A stretch of DNA of 36,043 nucleotides from Bacteroidales bacterium UBA6445 (GTDB taxonomy: Bacteria; Bacteroidota; Bacteroidia; Bacteroidales; UBA932): the NCBI GenBank assembly GCA_002439585.1, contig DJOF01000013.1, positions 1 through 36,043 of the forward strand. The letters are read 5' to 3'. The translations under genes were made by a program, and so were the position numbers. Below the pieces are notes generated by a model. It was not told where the DNA came from. It saw only the letters and a list, made by a program, of their open reading frames with translations, and made no database searches. Shown here piece after piece: positions 14,437 to 23,604 of the stretch (its first letter is position 1; each line of letters opens with the position of its first letter).

Positions 14437-15432
14437 CTATATTCTCTCTATAAGAGCGGCCATTGCTACTCTGGCAGGCACACTTCTGTATAACACATCG
14501 TATACCATATCAGCTATCGGCATGTCAGCCTTGTAGCGAAGGTTCATGTGCCTGATACAGTCCGCAGCATAATACCCTTCAGCCACCATAGTCATCTCGT
14601 TGAGAGCAGATTTGACCGTAAGTCCCTGACCTATGAGCTGTCCGAGCCTTCTGTTGCGGCTAAACGTGGAGTAGCACGTCACCAGCAGGTCTCCGAGATA
14701 GGCCGGGGTGCAGATATCCCGTTCATACGGATATCCGATATCGATGAATCGCTCCATCTCGTCAGCAGCCGCTGAGACAAGTACGGCCTTGAAATTGTCT
14801 CCGTAGCCAAGTCCAGAAGCAATGCCTGCTGCTATAGCGAATATATTCTTGAGTACTACGGCATACTCGATACCGTAAAGATCCGAAGAATATCCGACGT
14901 GCACAAAGCCATTGGCAAGACAACTTCCTATAGCCTGAGCGTCTCCCTTGTCGGGGCAGACAATTGTCAGGCAGGTAAGTTTCTCTTGCGCAATCTCCTC
15001 TGCATGTGAGGGGCCGGAGATCATGCCCATCTTGCTATAAGAAAGGGAATAAGTATCATGCAACCATTCGATTGCCGTCTTGTAATCCCCAGGGACGATA
15101 CCTTTAATAGCTGATACCACAAACCTGTCGCACAGACACGATTGCACATTCTCCATATAGAGCTTAAGGAAAGCTGAAGGGACTGAGACAAGCACCATGG
15201 GTGCATCTGATATGGCATCATCCGGGTTGTCATAAACGCTGATTCTATCCATCGGAAGCCGAAGGGACGGAAGATAGCGAGGATTGCGTCCTGTCTGCCT
15301 GACTCCGTCTATTACTTCTGGATTGCGGACAGACCACCTGACATCTATCCCGTTGCCAGCAAGGATAGAGACAAGTGCCGTTGCCCAACTTCCGTGTCCT
15401 ATCACGGCGCAAGACTGTATCTTGCCTATCAT
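14437..15432 (-). CDS. gpsA: NAD(P)H-dependent glycerol-3-phosphate dehydrogenase
   Basis: At 331 residues it matches the usual GpsA length. The N-terminal dinucleotide loop is AVIGHGSWATAL (the Bacteroidota form with GHGSWA). It is followed by SAIKG, GPSHAEEIA, the catalytic lysine in VVLKNIFAIAAG, the GDLLVTCYS region and RNRRLGQ. It reduces dihydroxyacetone phosphate to sn-glycerol-3-phosphate for phospholipid synthesis in the cytoplasm. It is transcribed divergently from a secreted glycerophosphodiesterase. A -7 box at 15538-15545 would give a leader of about 100 bases. Confidence 0.95.
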   Translation of the reverse strand: MIGKIQSCAVIGHGSWATALVSILAGNGIDVRWSVRNPEVIDGVRQTGRNPRYLPSLRLPMDRISVYDNPDDAISDAPMVLVSVPSAFLKLYMENVQSCLCDRFVVSAIKGIVPGDYKTAIEWLHDTYSLSYSKMGMISGPSHAEEIAQEKLTCLTIVCPDKGDAQAIGSCLANGFVHVGYSSDLYGIEYAVVLKNIFAIAAGIASGLGYGDNFKAVLVSAAADEMERFIDIGYPYERDICTPAYLGDLLVTCYSTFSRNRRLGQLIGQGLTVKSALNEMTMVAEGYYAADCIRHMNLRYKADMPIADMVYDVLYRSVPARVAMAALIERI

Positions 15433-15537
15433 TTCTTGAAATTGGTTTTAAATTTCATTAATTGCTGCCTAAGAAACTGTTTGAAAATCTCTCTTGAAAT
15501 TAATAAAGGGAGCAACATTCTTAAGAATGCAAATTTC

Positions 15538-15578
15538 CAAATATAATGATATTTTGGCAAAATATATACGTATATTTG
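15538..15578. promoter_or_regulatory. Divergent -7 boxes between gpsA and GDPD
   Basis: TATATTTG occurs on the minus strand at 15545-15538 (toward gpsA) and on the plus strand at 15571-15578 (toward the GDPD gene, predicted start about 16 bases before its ATG). The two boxes face apart with 25 bases between them. Neither has a well-spaced TTTG -33 element. Confidence 0.45.
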
Positions 15579-15600
15579 AAAATGGATATACATTCATACT

Positions 15601-16488
15601 ATGAAACATAAAATATGCTTCCAGCTACTTCTCGCAGCACCACTTCTCGCAGCACCACTTCATGCTGAAGCACAATTGCCGTCCCCTGACAACACAGTTC
15701 TTGTAGCCTGCCATAGAGGTGACTGGCGTCATTTTCCGGAGAACTCCATACCTTCTTTCGAGTCCTGCATCGCAATGGGAGCCGACATAATAGAACTTGA
15801 CGTAAGGCGCACACGAGACAGTGTGCTCGTTGTCTGCCATGACAAGAGCGTAGACCGCACTACAGACGGGAAAGGCTTTATCTCCTCCATGACACTCGCT
15901 CAGATCAAGAGCCTCAGACTGAAGAACCTGATGAATCCCAAAGATACAGCAACCGTAAGGATGCCAACCCTTAGGGAGGCATTCGAATGCTGCAAAGGAC
16001 GAATAATGATCAATGTGGACAAAGGTTTCGACTACTACAGGGAAGTAAGTCTCTTAGCAGACTCTCTCGGTATGACAGACCAAGTCATCATCAAGAGCTC
16101 CAAGCCCGCTGCAAAAGTAATGAAGACACTTTCATCCGACAGCAATCCCCTACCCTACATTCAGGTAGTAAGTCTCAATACAAAGGCATCAAGAAAAGCC
16201 ATAGCAGAGATGCTTGGCTCTGATTTCCGGCCATACGGATATGAGGTGTGCTGGAAGAAACGTGGTATAAACGTATCTCGCCACACCAAAGCAATTGCTG
16301 CTACTGGTGCGGTGATATGGCTTAACTCAATGTGGCCGGGACTTAGCGGACGCCTCAGCGATAACAAGGCGTTAAAGAGTCCTAATAAAGTTTACGGCAG
16401 GATGCTCTCACTCGGAGTCTACGTCATTCAGACTGACAGACCCGAAGAGCTGCTCGCATATCTGAGGTCATTAGGGCGGCATAAATAG
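15601..16488 (+). CDS. Secreted glycerophosphodiester phosphodiesterase (GDPD)
   Basis: This 295-residue protein has an N-terminal signal peptide (hydrophobic LLLAAPLLAAPLHAEAQ). The GDPD core shows HRGDWRHFPENS (general acid-base His plus Arg), the metal ligands in ELDVRR, and the second histidine in VVCHDKSVDRTTDG. It hydrolyses glycerophosphodiesters (deacylated phospholipids) to glycerol-3-phosphate and an alcohol in the periplasm. The neighbouring gpsA acts on the same phosphate ester. The signal peptide contains an exact 15-base tandem repeat (15628-15657), and the stop lies in a 9-base tandem repeat (16480-16497). A second, only distantly similar GDPD lies at 34904-35752. Confidence 0.9.
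   Translation: MKHKICFQLLLAAPLLAAPLHAEAQLPSPDNTVLVACHRGDWRHFPENSIPSFESCIAMGADIIELDVRRTRDSVLVVCHDKSVDRTTDGKGFISSMTLAQIKSLRLKNLMNPKDTATVRMPTLREAFECCKGRIMINVDKGFDYYREVSLLADSLGMTDQVIIKSSKPAAKVMKTLSSDSNPLPYIQVVSLNTKASRKAIAEMLGSDFRPYGYEVCWKKRGINVSRHTKAIAATGAVIWLNSMWPGLSGRLSDNKALKSPNKVYGRMLSLGVYVIQTDRPEELLAYLRSLGRHK
15628..15657. repeat. 15-base tandem repeat in GDPD signal peptide
   Basis: CTTCTCGCAGCACCA is repeated exactly at 15628-15642 and 15643-15657, followed by CTT. It encodes LLAAPLLAAPL in the hydrophobic core of the signal peptide. Gain or loss of a unit would change the core by five residues in frame. Confidence 0.9.
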
Positions 16489-16497
16489 CATAAATAG
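16480..16497. repeat. 9-base tandem repeat across the GDPD stop
   Basis: CATAAATAG occurs at 16480-16488 and 16489-16497. Each copy contains an in-frame TAG, so the gene ends HK-stop-HK-stop. The remaining interval to 16702 shows no gene. Confidence 0.85.
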
Positions 16498-16702
16498 CTC
16501 TCTCTTAAAAGCCGCCGCTATACAACGAACTGTGCTACCACTCACAAACAGGCTGCACTTTTTGATATTCGCTACAATGAGCATTCCACACGACAGATAC
16601 TGACATAAAGCACAACCAAAAGACGAACTGATCGCGGCTAAGACAAGTAACGAGCTAAAACATTAATATTCAGCCCCATAGACAGACTTACATACTACAA
16701 CA

Positions 16703-16728
16703 GAGGCCGGCTCATCCGAGTCAGCCTC
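16703..16728 (-). terminator. Possible terminator after glnS
   Basis: On the minus strand GAGGCTG (16728-16722) pairs with CGGCCTC (16709-16703) with one G-U, plus an inner CTC/GAG stem and GGAT loop. The following TGTTGTAGTATG is only moderately T-rich. It lies 27 bases past the glnS stop. Confidence 0.5.
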
Positions 16729-16754
16729 CATATTATGCTATATGACAGATAAAG

Positions 16755-18428
16755 CTATTCTGGCTTATACGAGTCTTTGAGGGTGACAGTCCTGTTGAAT
16801 ACTGGCTTTTCAGGAGTGCTGTCCGAATCCTTGAAATAATATCCGTCCCTCTCGAACTGCACGGCGATCCCAGACTTGTCCTCAAGCAGGGCAGGTTCAG
16901 CATATCCGACACTCTCGACCAACGAGTCGGGATTGAGGAAATCCTTGTAGTCCTTATCCTCAGGAACAGTGCTCATGTCGGCAAGCGTGAAGAGCCTGTC
17001 ATACAGACGAAGGGCTATCTCTTTCGCATGTGCACACGATACCCAGTGTATGGTGCCCTTGACACTCCTCCACTCCCCGGTACCAGGTCTTGTAGATGGG
17101 TCATAGGTACATTCAAGTCCCACAACCTTGCCTTCTGCGTCTTTGATGACTTTCTCGCACTTGATGATATAAGTATACTTGAGCCTAACCTCACCTTCCG
17201 GCTTGAGCCTAAAGAACTTGCGTGGAGCATCCTCCATGAAGTCAGCCCTTGATATATACAATTCCCCAGTAAAGGGAACTCTGCGGGTCTCTCCGTCCGG
17301 AGCTGCTGGGTTGAGAGGGCAGTCAAACCACTCGACTTTTCCGTCTTCCCAGTTGGTTATCTTGACCTTGATAGGGTCTTCTACTACCATGTACCTGTTG
17401 GAGCGGGCATTGAGATCCTGTCTTACGCACCACTCGAGAAGCTGTATGTCCATCAATTGGTCTCTTTTGGAGACACCGATCTTCTCGCAAAACATCTTCA
17501 GAGACTCAGCCGTATATCCTCTTCTCCTGACACCGCAGAGCGTTGGCATACGTGGGTCGTTCCAGCCACTTACAAGGCCTTTCTGCACGAGTTCGAGAAG
17601 CTTTCTCTTGCTCATCAGGGTATAAGTAAGATTGAGCCTTGCAAATTCGTACTGATGTGAAGGCCAGATATTCAGAGTCTTGATAAACCAATCATACAGG
17701 GGTCTGTGCACATCAAACTCAAGGGTACATATGGAATGAGTTATATGCTCTATCGAGTCGCACTGTCCATGAGTATAGTCGTACATAGGGTAGATGCACC
17801 ATTTGTCACCGGTACGGTGGTGGGTCGCATGCTTGATCCTATACATAAGTGGATCCCTAAACATCATGTTGGGGCTTGCCATGTCAATCTTGGCACGCAG
17901 CACTTTCTCACCATCAGCATATTTGCCGGCCTTCATCTCCCGGAACAGCCTGAGATTTTCTTCGATGCTCCTGTTACGCCACGGACTCTCTGTACCCGGC
18001 TTGTCAACTGTACCGCGCGCTTTGCTTATCTCCTCCTGGCTCTGGTCATCGACATAAGCTAAGCCTCGCTTGATAAGTTCTTCTGCCCATTCATACAACT
18101 GGTCGAAATAATCGGAAGCGTATTTCTCCTTGTCCCACTGGAATCCAAGCCATTTTATATCCTCCTTGATCGAATCAACATATTCTACACCTTCCTTTGT
18201 AGGGTTGGTATCATCGAATCTCAGATTGGTCTTGCCGCCGTACTTTGCAGCCAGACCGAAATTGATGCATATACTCTTGGCATGCCCGAGGTGCAGATAG
18301 CCGTTAGGCTCGGGAGGAAAGCGTGTCAGGACGCTAGTGACCTTCCCACTTTTCAGATCGGACTCGATAATCTCTTCAAGGAAATTAAGCTTGGCAGGCT
18401 CAATGCCTTCTTTCTTTACGTCTTCCAT
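16755..18428 (-). CDS. glnS: Glutaminyl-tRNA synthetase
   Basis: This 557-residue class I synthetase is close to the E. coli GlnRS length. FPPEPNGYLHLGHAKSICIN carries the HIGH-type motif (HLGH), followed by LRFDDTNP. The KMSKS-type motif is LMSKRK, and the two C-terminal beta-barrel anticodon domains are present. It charges tRNA-Gln directly with glutamine. The frame extends 30 codons further to 18518, but the ATG at 18428 (MEDVKKEGIEPAKLNFLEEI) matches family N-termini. It also lies about 20 bases downstream of a predicted start from the -7 box at 18455-18462, whereas the longer start would lie upstream of that promoter. Confidence 0.95.
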   Translation of the reverse strand: MEDVKKEGIEPAKLNFLEEIIESDLKSGKVTSVLTRFPPEPNGYLHLGHAKSICINFGLAAKYGGKTNLRFDDTNPTKEGVEYVDSIKEDIKWLGFQWDKEKYASDYFDQLYEWAEELIKRGLAYVDDQSQEEISKARGTVDKPGTESPWRNRSIEENLRLFREMKAGKYADGEKVLRAKIDMASPNMMFRDPLMYRIKHATHHRTGDKWCIYPMYDYTHGQCDSIEHITHSICTLEFDVHRPLYDWFIKTLNIWPSHQYEFARLNLTYTLMSKRKLLELVQKGLVSGWNDPRMPTLCGVRRRGYTAESLKMFCEKIGVSKRDQLMDIQLLEWCVRQDLNARSNRYMVVEDPIKVKITNWEDGKVEWFDCPLNPAAPDGETRRVPFTGELYISRADFMEDAPRKFFRLKPEGEVRLKYTYIIKCEKVIKDAEGKVVGLECTYDPSTRPGTGEWRSVKGTIHWVSCAHAKEIALRLYDRLFTLADMSTVPEDKDYKDFLNPDSLVESVGYAEPALLEDKSGIAVQFERDGYYFKDSDSTPEKPVFNRTVTLKDSYKPE

Positions 18429-18454
18429 ATGTAATGTTAGTTTGTTCAATCTTA

Positions 18455-18462
18455 CAAACTTA
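18455..18462 (-). promoter_or_regulatory. -7 box TAAGTTTG upstream of glnS
   Basis: The minus strand reads TAAGTTTG, fitting TAnnTTTG. The predicted start is about 20 bases before the glnS ATG at 18428. No well-placed -33 element is seen. The 18463-18626 stretch holds no recognised gene. Confidence 0.45.
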
Positions 18463-18626
18463 CATAAAAACATGGATTTTCCGAGGATATGTCTACTTTT
18501 TTGACAAAAAAGTTTCATTTTATTGACAGATTATCATAATACCACGATTCTTAAGTGCATGCGCAAGCACCTGCATATACTCAAGCCGTTCAGCATAGCA
18601 ATGCTTCTTAAATATCGACATAACAA

Positions 18627-18659
18627 AACCCCGAAAGCTTTTGTCTAACTTTCGGGGTT
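18627..18659 (-). terminator. Terminator of the SusCD/BACON operon
   Basis: A perfect 11-base inverted repeat, AACCCCGAAAG (18627-18637) / CTTTCGGGGTT (18649-18659), has an 11-base loop and is followed on the minus strand by TTTTGTTATG. It lies 66 bases past the lipoprotein stop. Confidence 0.85.
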
Positions 18660-18724
18660 CGGTTCAATATGAGAATTTCACGCCCACAATATCAGATAAC
18701 GCCTGAATTGGGAGTTGATAATGC

Positions 18725-21700
18725 TTATTTCACAATCTTGATATTGTCAAGATAGAACCTTCCGGCACCACCTACCTTATAGTTATATGCACCCGTGTAC
18801 TTGTCGCTCTCATCTGTCACAAGGACTCGTTTCATCACGATTACCAACTTAGTAGACTCATTGGCACCGCTTATCTTTACAGATGAATTGGTCCAGAACA
18901 TTTCTCCCTTAGACTGGGTATTTACAAGGTCATCACTATATTTCGTCCCATTCTCGAACTGGCCTTCACCCTCGATTATCACAACAAGCTTAGTATCATC
19001 GACCTTTCCACTGCCCTGAAGTTGAGCACACCAGTCAAATGACAGGGTATATTCACCTCCGTCAAGATTTGGAGCGCATATCCTAAGCGAAGTATTGTTG
19101 CCTCCTGTCCTGCCGAACTTCAGATACTGGTCCTGAATATAGATTACCTTCAACGACGGATTCATATCCTCGTATCCCTGAGCGGCAAATGCATTTGCAA
19201 AAGCATCTTTCTGAGAGAACGAATACACGTTCGGGGCACCAGCATTAGCATTTTTTTCACCAACAGAATCCCCTATATCATCAGTCGCCGCCGCAATAAT
19301 AGGTGCAAGCCAAGAGAAATCATCCTGGAATGCTATTCCTGAAGGATATTGGGAGATAGACACAGTATTGGTATAATTGTATTCCTCATTGGTAAAAGTA
19401 ACCGACAGCTGTCTTGTCTGGGAGAGAGGATTCGCTGCAATGGTGACAGGTACAGTGTATTCACCAGCCTTACCATCAGTAACCGACATAGAAAGTTCAG
19501 AGTCAGCGTTGACCTTGAAATCCACATTGGCTTTAAGATTGAACTGTAATGTGGCACCGTAACCGCTGACAGCAACGAGACGGCCGACAGGCTCTATCGT
19601 AACGTTAGGCTCGAACTTATCTTGACTTACGTTAAGCACAGATTCTATACCTCTATCCTCATTGTAGAATCGGATATATCCATTTCTTGCAGCACCGGTA
19701 ACGTTGGGAAGAGCCTTGAACCTCTTGACAGTAGTCTCAACCACAGAAGATGTAGCAGTAACAGGTATCTCGGATATCCAGTCTGCGGAAATCTCCGTCT
19801 TGAAAGGCACATTAGCCTGGATTCTTGTCTCAAACTCTGCGCCCTGGCCAAGAAGCGATACCGAATTGCCGGATGCTATGCTGATAAGAGGCTCAAGCTC
19901 ACCGCCGGCAGCACTCTGCACCACATTGATATTCTTGACCGCAACACCTGACTTAACGGAAATATACGCTTTTCGGAGTGTAGATAACGTGCTCGGATCA
20001 CAGGTTACTGACACGGTCTTTAACTGCCCGGCAAGTCCATCTCCGTCAGCAATATGAAGCCAGTTGGCACTCGAACTCACCGAGAAGTCGGAAGTCGAAG
20101 TCACATTGAAAGTGAACGGAGAAGCTGGTGTACCCTCGAAGGTGATAAGATTGTCCTCAACTCCATCTATCTGTATATCAGCATCTACAGCCTCTGAAGC
20201 TTTCATCACCTCTATATCATCCACATAATACCTGTAATAGCCGGAAACAGGATTCTCCACAGAACCGAACTTGACAGGGTGGAAAGAAATGGAGGTTGCT
20301 GTCGTTGCACCTTTGACGGTGAATGAAGCATTATTCCAAAACATCTGGCCATTCTTCTGAGTATGAGATACAGGATCACTTATCTTGGTAGTCTCGTCAC
20401 CTGCGGTGGTAACGACATAGCCCGGACCGTCAATCTCGATAACAAGCTGAGTCGCATCAATAGAACCGCTACCTCCCATATGGGCACACCACCTGAACGT
20501 CACGAGAAGATCCTCTTGACCATCTATCTTGAACAAAGGAAGGGTTAAACCGCTTTGGCAACCGCCTTTGCCATATTTGAGATAGGCATCTTGAAGGTAA
20601 ATCGTCTTCTGCTCGGGATTAAGGTCTGTATAACCGTGCTCATGCAGAGCGTCAACCACATTGATATGATTCTTCTCCTGAAGTGTAGTATAAATATTCG
20701 CCGCACCATCGGCTGAAGATATCTGACTGCCTACACAGTCTGAAATCCGGTTGGCCTCAGAAAGCACTTTATTGGCAGATTCGATATAGGGGGCAAGCCA
20801 TGAGAAATCATCCTTGAACGGAAGTTCCTGACCGATAGTGTCGTCTTGACCGTTATCCTTCAGAGATACAGCAACGAATGAATACTGGCCGTCGATCTGC
20901 CCGACATAGTAGCCGGATACTTCCACCTTGTGAGTACTGTATTTGTCGATTTCAAGAGCCTCGGCAGGATCAAGCACGGTTGCCTTGTGGATGCCCATGA
21001 TGAAAGTCGTACCGATAAGTGTACCCGAAGCCTTTACATACTGCACCTTCGCGGTAAGAGACCCTACTGTAGACTCATCTACAGCAACCGGCTCAGGATA
21101 AGTAGCTTCCGAATTGGAACGCACCTCCACTTCGTCCACTGCAATCGCAGGAAGACCGCCTATATCCTCACGCTTTCCATTAAGGAAAATCACATCTCCG
21201 ATCTTCACTTCCCGCTCTCCGGACACATACATATCAGTATCTCCATCCGAGATGACAAATCCACCCGTTGAGACAGCCATTACAGTTGCTGGGTTGACCT
21301 TCAGGTTCTCTCCTGCATCCAGTGTAGCGGCATCACTCACCGAGATCTCTTCGAGACCAAGGTAATTGTCGCCTTTTTGGTAGATTACGGTAGTAACCGA
21401 ATATCCACGATCATTTGCAATCGTGATCACACCTTCTCGGGGTGCTGCAAGGACACCCCCATCGAGATTGTCCTCTACCTCAACCGTAAGCTTGACAGTA
21501 TTCTCTCCGGAGGTGGGGTCTACAGAGATCCAGTCGGAGTCCACATCGACCATCCACTTGCCGTCTGACGCAACTGTAAGCTGCTGAGGAGCTGCGTCTT
21601 TCGCATCGAAAGTCAGACTAGATTCGGAGAGCAGCGCGCTCGGTTTGACGAGATCCTGCTCCTCCTTGCACCCGGTCATAGACAAAGCCAGACCAGCAGC

Positions 21701-21736
21701 GGCAGCCATTCCAAGTATATTGTAAAATATTTTCAT
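18725..21736 (-). CDS. Large BACON-domain surface lipoprotein, OB-like domain and duplicated C-terminal-type domain
   Basis: This 1003-residue lipoprotein has its signal peptide ending LSMTGC (lipid Cys about residue 23) followed by KEEQD, an acidic stretch like the surface-export signal of Bacteroidota lipoproteins. Domains in order: BACON (about 35-122, with WISVDPTSGEN); an OB-like domain (about 128-300, FVISDGDTDMYVSG); a first copy of an unnamed beta-rich domain (about 303-515); three BACON or BACON-like repeats (about 520-800); and a second copy of the beta-rich domain (about 802-1003, ending FYLDNIKIVK). BACON domains bind glycans or act as spacers. It follows SusD by 18 bases and probably serves as the SusE/F-like surface binding or substrate-capture protein. 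No catalytic motif is recognised. Confidence 0.85.
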   Translation of the reverse strand: MKIFYNILGMAAAAGLALSMTGCKEEQDLVKPSALLSESSLTFDAKDAAPQQLTVASDGKWMVDVDSDWISVDPTSGENTVKLTVEVEDNLDGGVLAAPREGVITIANDRGYSVTTVIYQKGDNYLGLEEISVSDAATLDAGENLKVNPATVMAVSTGGFVISDGDTDMYVSGEREVKIGDVIFLNGKREDIGGLPAIAVDEVEVRSNSEATYPEPVAVDESTVGSLTAKVQYVKASGTLIGTTFIMGIHKATVLDPAEALEIDKYSTHKVEVSGYYVGQIDGQYSFVAVSLKDNGQDDTIGQELPFKDDFSWLAPYIESANKVLSEANRISDCVGSQISSADGAANIYTTLQEKNHINVVDALHEHGYTDLNPEQKTIYLQDAYLKYGKGGCQSGLTLPLFKIDGQEDLLVTFRWCAHMGGSGSIDATQLVIEIDGPGYVVTTAGDETTKISDPVSHTQKNGQMFWNNASFTVKGATTATSISFHPVKFGSVENPVSGYYRYYVDDIEVMKASEAVDADIQIDGVEDNLITFEGTPASPFTFNVTSTSDFSVSSSANWLHIADGDGLAGQLKTVSVTCDPSTLSTLRKAYISVKSGVAVKNINVVQSAAGGELEPLISIASGNSVSLLGQGAEFETRIQANVPFKTEISADWISEIPVTATSSVVETTVKRFKALPNVTGAARNGYIRFYNEDRGIESVLNVSQDKFEPNVTIEPVGRLVAVSGYGATLQFNLKANVDFKVNADSELSMSVTDGKAGEYTVPVTIAANPLSQTRQLSVTFTNEEYNYTNTVSISQYPSGIAFQDDFSWLAPIIAAATDDIGDSVGEKNANAGAPNVYSFSQKDAFANAFAAQGYEDMNPSLKVIYIQDQYLKFGRTGGNNTSLRICAPNLDGGEYTLSFDWCAQLQGSGKVDDTKLVVIIEGEGQFENGTKYSDDLVNTQSKGEMFWTNSSVKISGANESTKLVIVMKRVLVTDESDKYTGAYNYKVGGAGRFYLDNIKIVK

Positions 21737-21754
21737 ATAAATGTCAGTTTGAGA

Positions 21755-23593
21755 TTATTTGCCGTTTCCCTCTCCTGAGTCGGTACTGGAAGACTCACCG
21801 TATTTCCATCCCGGATTTTGGGCGAGATTCCGATTCAAATCGATATCTCCCTTAGGTATAGGATAAAGATAGTCACGATTCTCATCGAAGGACCTCGTCT
21901 TGAGCCTGTGCATATCTACATAACCCTTGGAACCTTCGCTGAGCACGATTCCGTCAGAATATGCTACATGATTCCCGTCAATTTCGATTTCCTGAATCTG
22001 CACATAAGTAATATTAGAATCGCTGCCAGGAGCCTTGGAAGTATTGTACAGGCAAATATCCGGAACATCGTCTCCGGTAAGGTCATATTCTCCAGGACCG
22101 GGGAAATAGATACCCCACAGAGGCTGCTCATAGCATTTACCCTCTTTCCACCTTACGATATCATCCCACCTCTTGCTGCTCTCGATGACAAGCTCTATTG
22201 TCCTCTCCCTTCTGATCTCAAGCAAAATAGCAAGATTGGAAGGATTGAGAGCTGCAAGGTTTGTATATCCGTATTTGTCTGATATCAAGAACGGATCTAC
22301 AGTCACGTCAATCTTCATGTCAGGCATTCCGGCACGGGAGCGAAGCTTATTGACAGAATTGTCCAAGTCTTCCTGAGTGATAGTCCCGAGTTCTGCCTTA
22401 GCTTCTGCAAAAATAAGATAGGCCTCTGCAAAGCGGAATACAGGGATGTCGTTGAACGACATGTTGACACGCTCAGCTTCCTCATACTGAGGATCCATTA
22501 CATATTTGTCAAGCTGGAATCCTGTAGAAGTCATAGGCACGTTAGGACCTTTCCACAGATTCTTTGAGTTCTTGCGGATATAGCTCGGGAGTCGCATTAT
22601 CATGCCAAGGCGAGGATCTCTGTTCTTCATCTCTTCGACAAAACCCATTGTCTCCCAACCGTCTTTGTCAGTAAAGCGTGAGCCGTCCTTCATAAGGAAG
22701 CTGTCAACGAACTTCTTGGAGAAGCCGGGATTGCCTCCGGTATTCATCATCACATAACCTGTGGCGTTGTGCATGACGGAGACACTTCTGTCATTCCTTA
22801 TCGCAAGTATGAACTCTTTAGGATCTGCATCAGGTTCTCTGAAGAGCAGACCGTAATCAGCTGCAAGAGAATATTTCCCAGATTTCATCACCTGCTCGGC
22901 TGCCTGCCAGGCAAGGTTCAGATAATCCTCAACGCTACGACCTTCCTTGGTGATATTGTGGTATTTGCGGAAAGTCCCCTCATAAAGGCAGAACTGAGCC
23001 TTGAGCATCAGAGCTGACCATTTGTTGACCCTGTATGTGCTTACCTCCTCGGGAAGTCCTGCTATAGCCTCGTCAATATCCTCTATCATTTTGCCGAGAA
23101 TGAACTCCCTGTCATCCCTTGGCTTATACAGAGAAGGATCATTGGACGCAAGCTCAGTATCATACCAGGGGACATCACCGAAACGCTTCACTTTCTCGAA
23201 ATAGAACTTAGCCCTGAAGAACTTAGCAAGAGCCGTATACTCTATGACAGCAGCCTCGTCCTTGCACTGGGATATACGCCCAAGCATAGTATTAATCTTA
23301 CGAAGCTGCCCCCAAGACCATCCTCCTGAAGCTGCATTTGACGGAACTTCCCTGGCAGTACCTCCAAGAAGTTCATCTGAGATTGTACCTTTCTGGAAGA
23401 TAATGTCGGATTGCTCGTCATATGGTGTCTTATCAAATAAGTTATCATAGAACGAATTGGAAAACAATTTCAAGTCCTGCTCGTCCCTAAAGTACTGATC
23501 CGGATCGAGTTTGTCTTTCGGCTTGACATCGAGAAAATCACAGGACGAAAGACCGAAAACTGTGATCAAGGTAGCAAATATTATCTTTTTCAT
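21755..23593 (-). CDS. susD: SusD/RagB-family outer-membrane substrate-binding lipoprotein
   Basis: This protein of about 612 residues has a lipoprotein signal MKKIIFATLITVFGLSSC (lipid Cys18) followed by DFLDVKPKD, the typical SusD opening. The TPR-rich core includes FFRAKFYFEKVKRFGDVPWY, and the C-terminus has VFRFAEAYLIFAEAKAELG, ELVIESSKRWDDIVRWKEG and LYPIPKGDIDLNRNLAQNPG, all family hallmarks. It forms the lid over the SusC pore and captures substrate at the cell surface. An ATG at 23605 overlaps the SusC stop (TAATG), but the second ATG at 23593 starts the canonical signal peptide, so I chose it. The substrate cannot be read from the sequence. Confidence 0.94.
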   Translation of the reverse strand: MKKIIFATLITVFGLSSCDFLDVKPKDKLDPDQYFRDEQDLKLFSNSFYDNLFDKTPYDEQSDIIFQKGTISDELLGGTAREVPSNAASGGWSWGQLRKINTMLGRISQCKDEAAVIEYTALAKFFRAKFYFEKVKRFGDVPWYDTELASNDPSLYKPRDDREFILGKMIEDIDEAIAGLPEEVSTYRVNKWSALMLKAQFCLYEGTFRKYHNITKEGRSVEDYLNLAWQAAEQVMKSGKYSLAADYGLLFREPDADPKEFILAIRNDRSVSVMHNATGYVMMNTGGNPGFSKKFVDSFLMKDGSRFTDKDGWETMGFVEEMKNRDPRLGMIMRLPSYIRKNSKNLWKGPNVPMTSTGFQLDKYVMDPQYEEAERVNMSFNDIPVFRFAEAYLIFAEAKAELGTITQEDLDNSVNKLRSRAGMPDMKIDVTVDPFLISDKYGYTNLAALNPSNLAILLEIRRERTIELVIESSKRWDDIVRWKEGKCYEQPLWGIYFPGPGEYDLTGDDVPDICLYNTSKAPGSDSNITYVQIQEIEIDGNHVAYSDGIVLSEGSKGYVDMHRLKTRSFDENRDYLYPIPKGDIDLNRNLAQNPGWKYGESSSTDSGEGNGK

Positions 23594-23604
23594 TTCTGTC
23601 CTCA

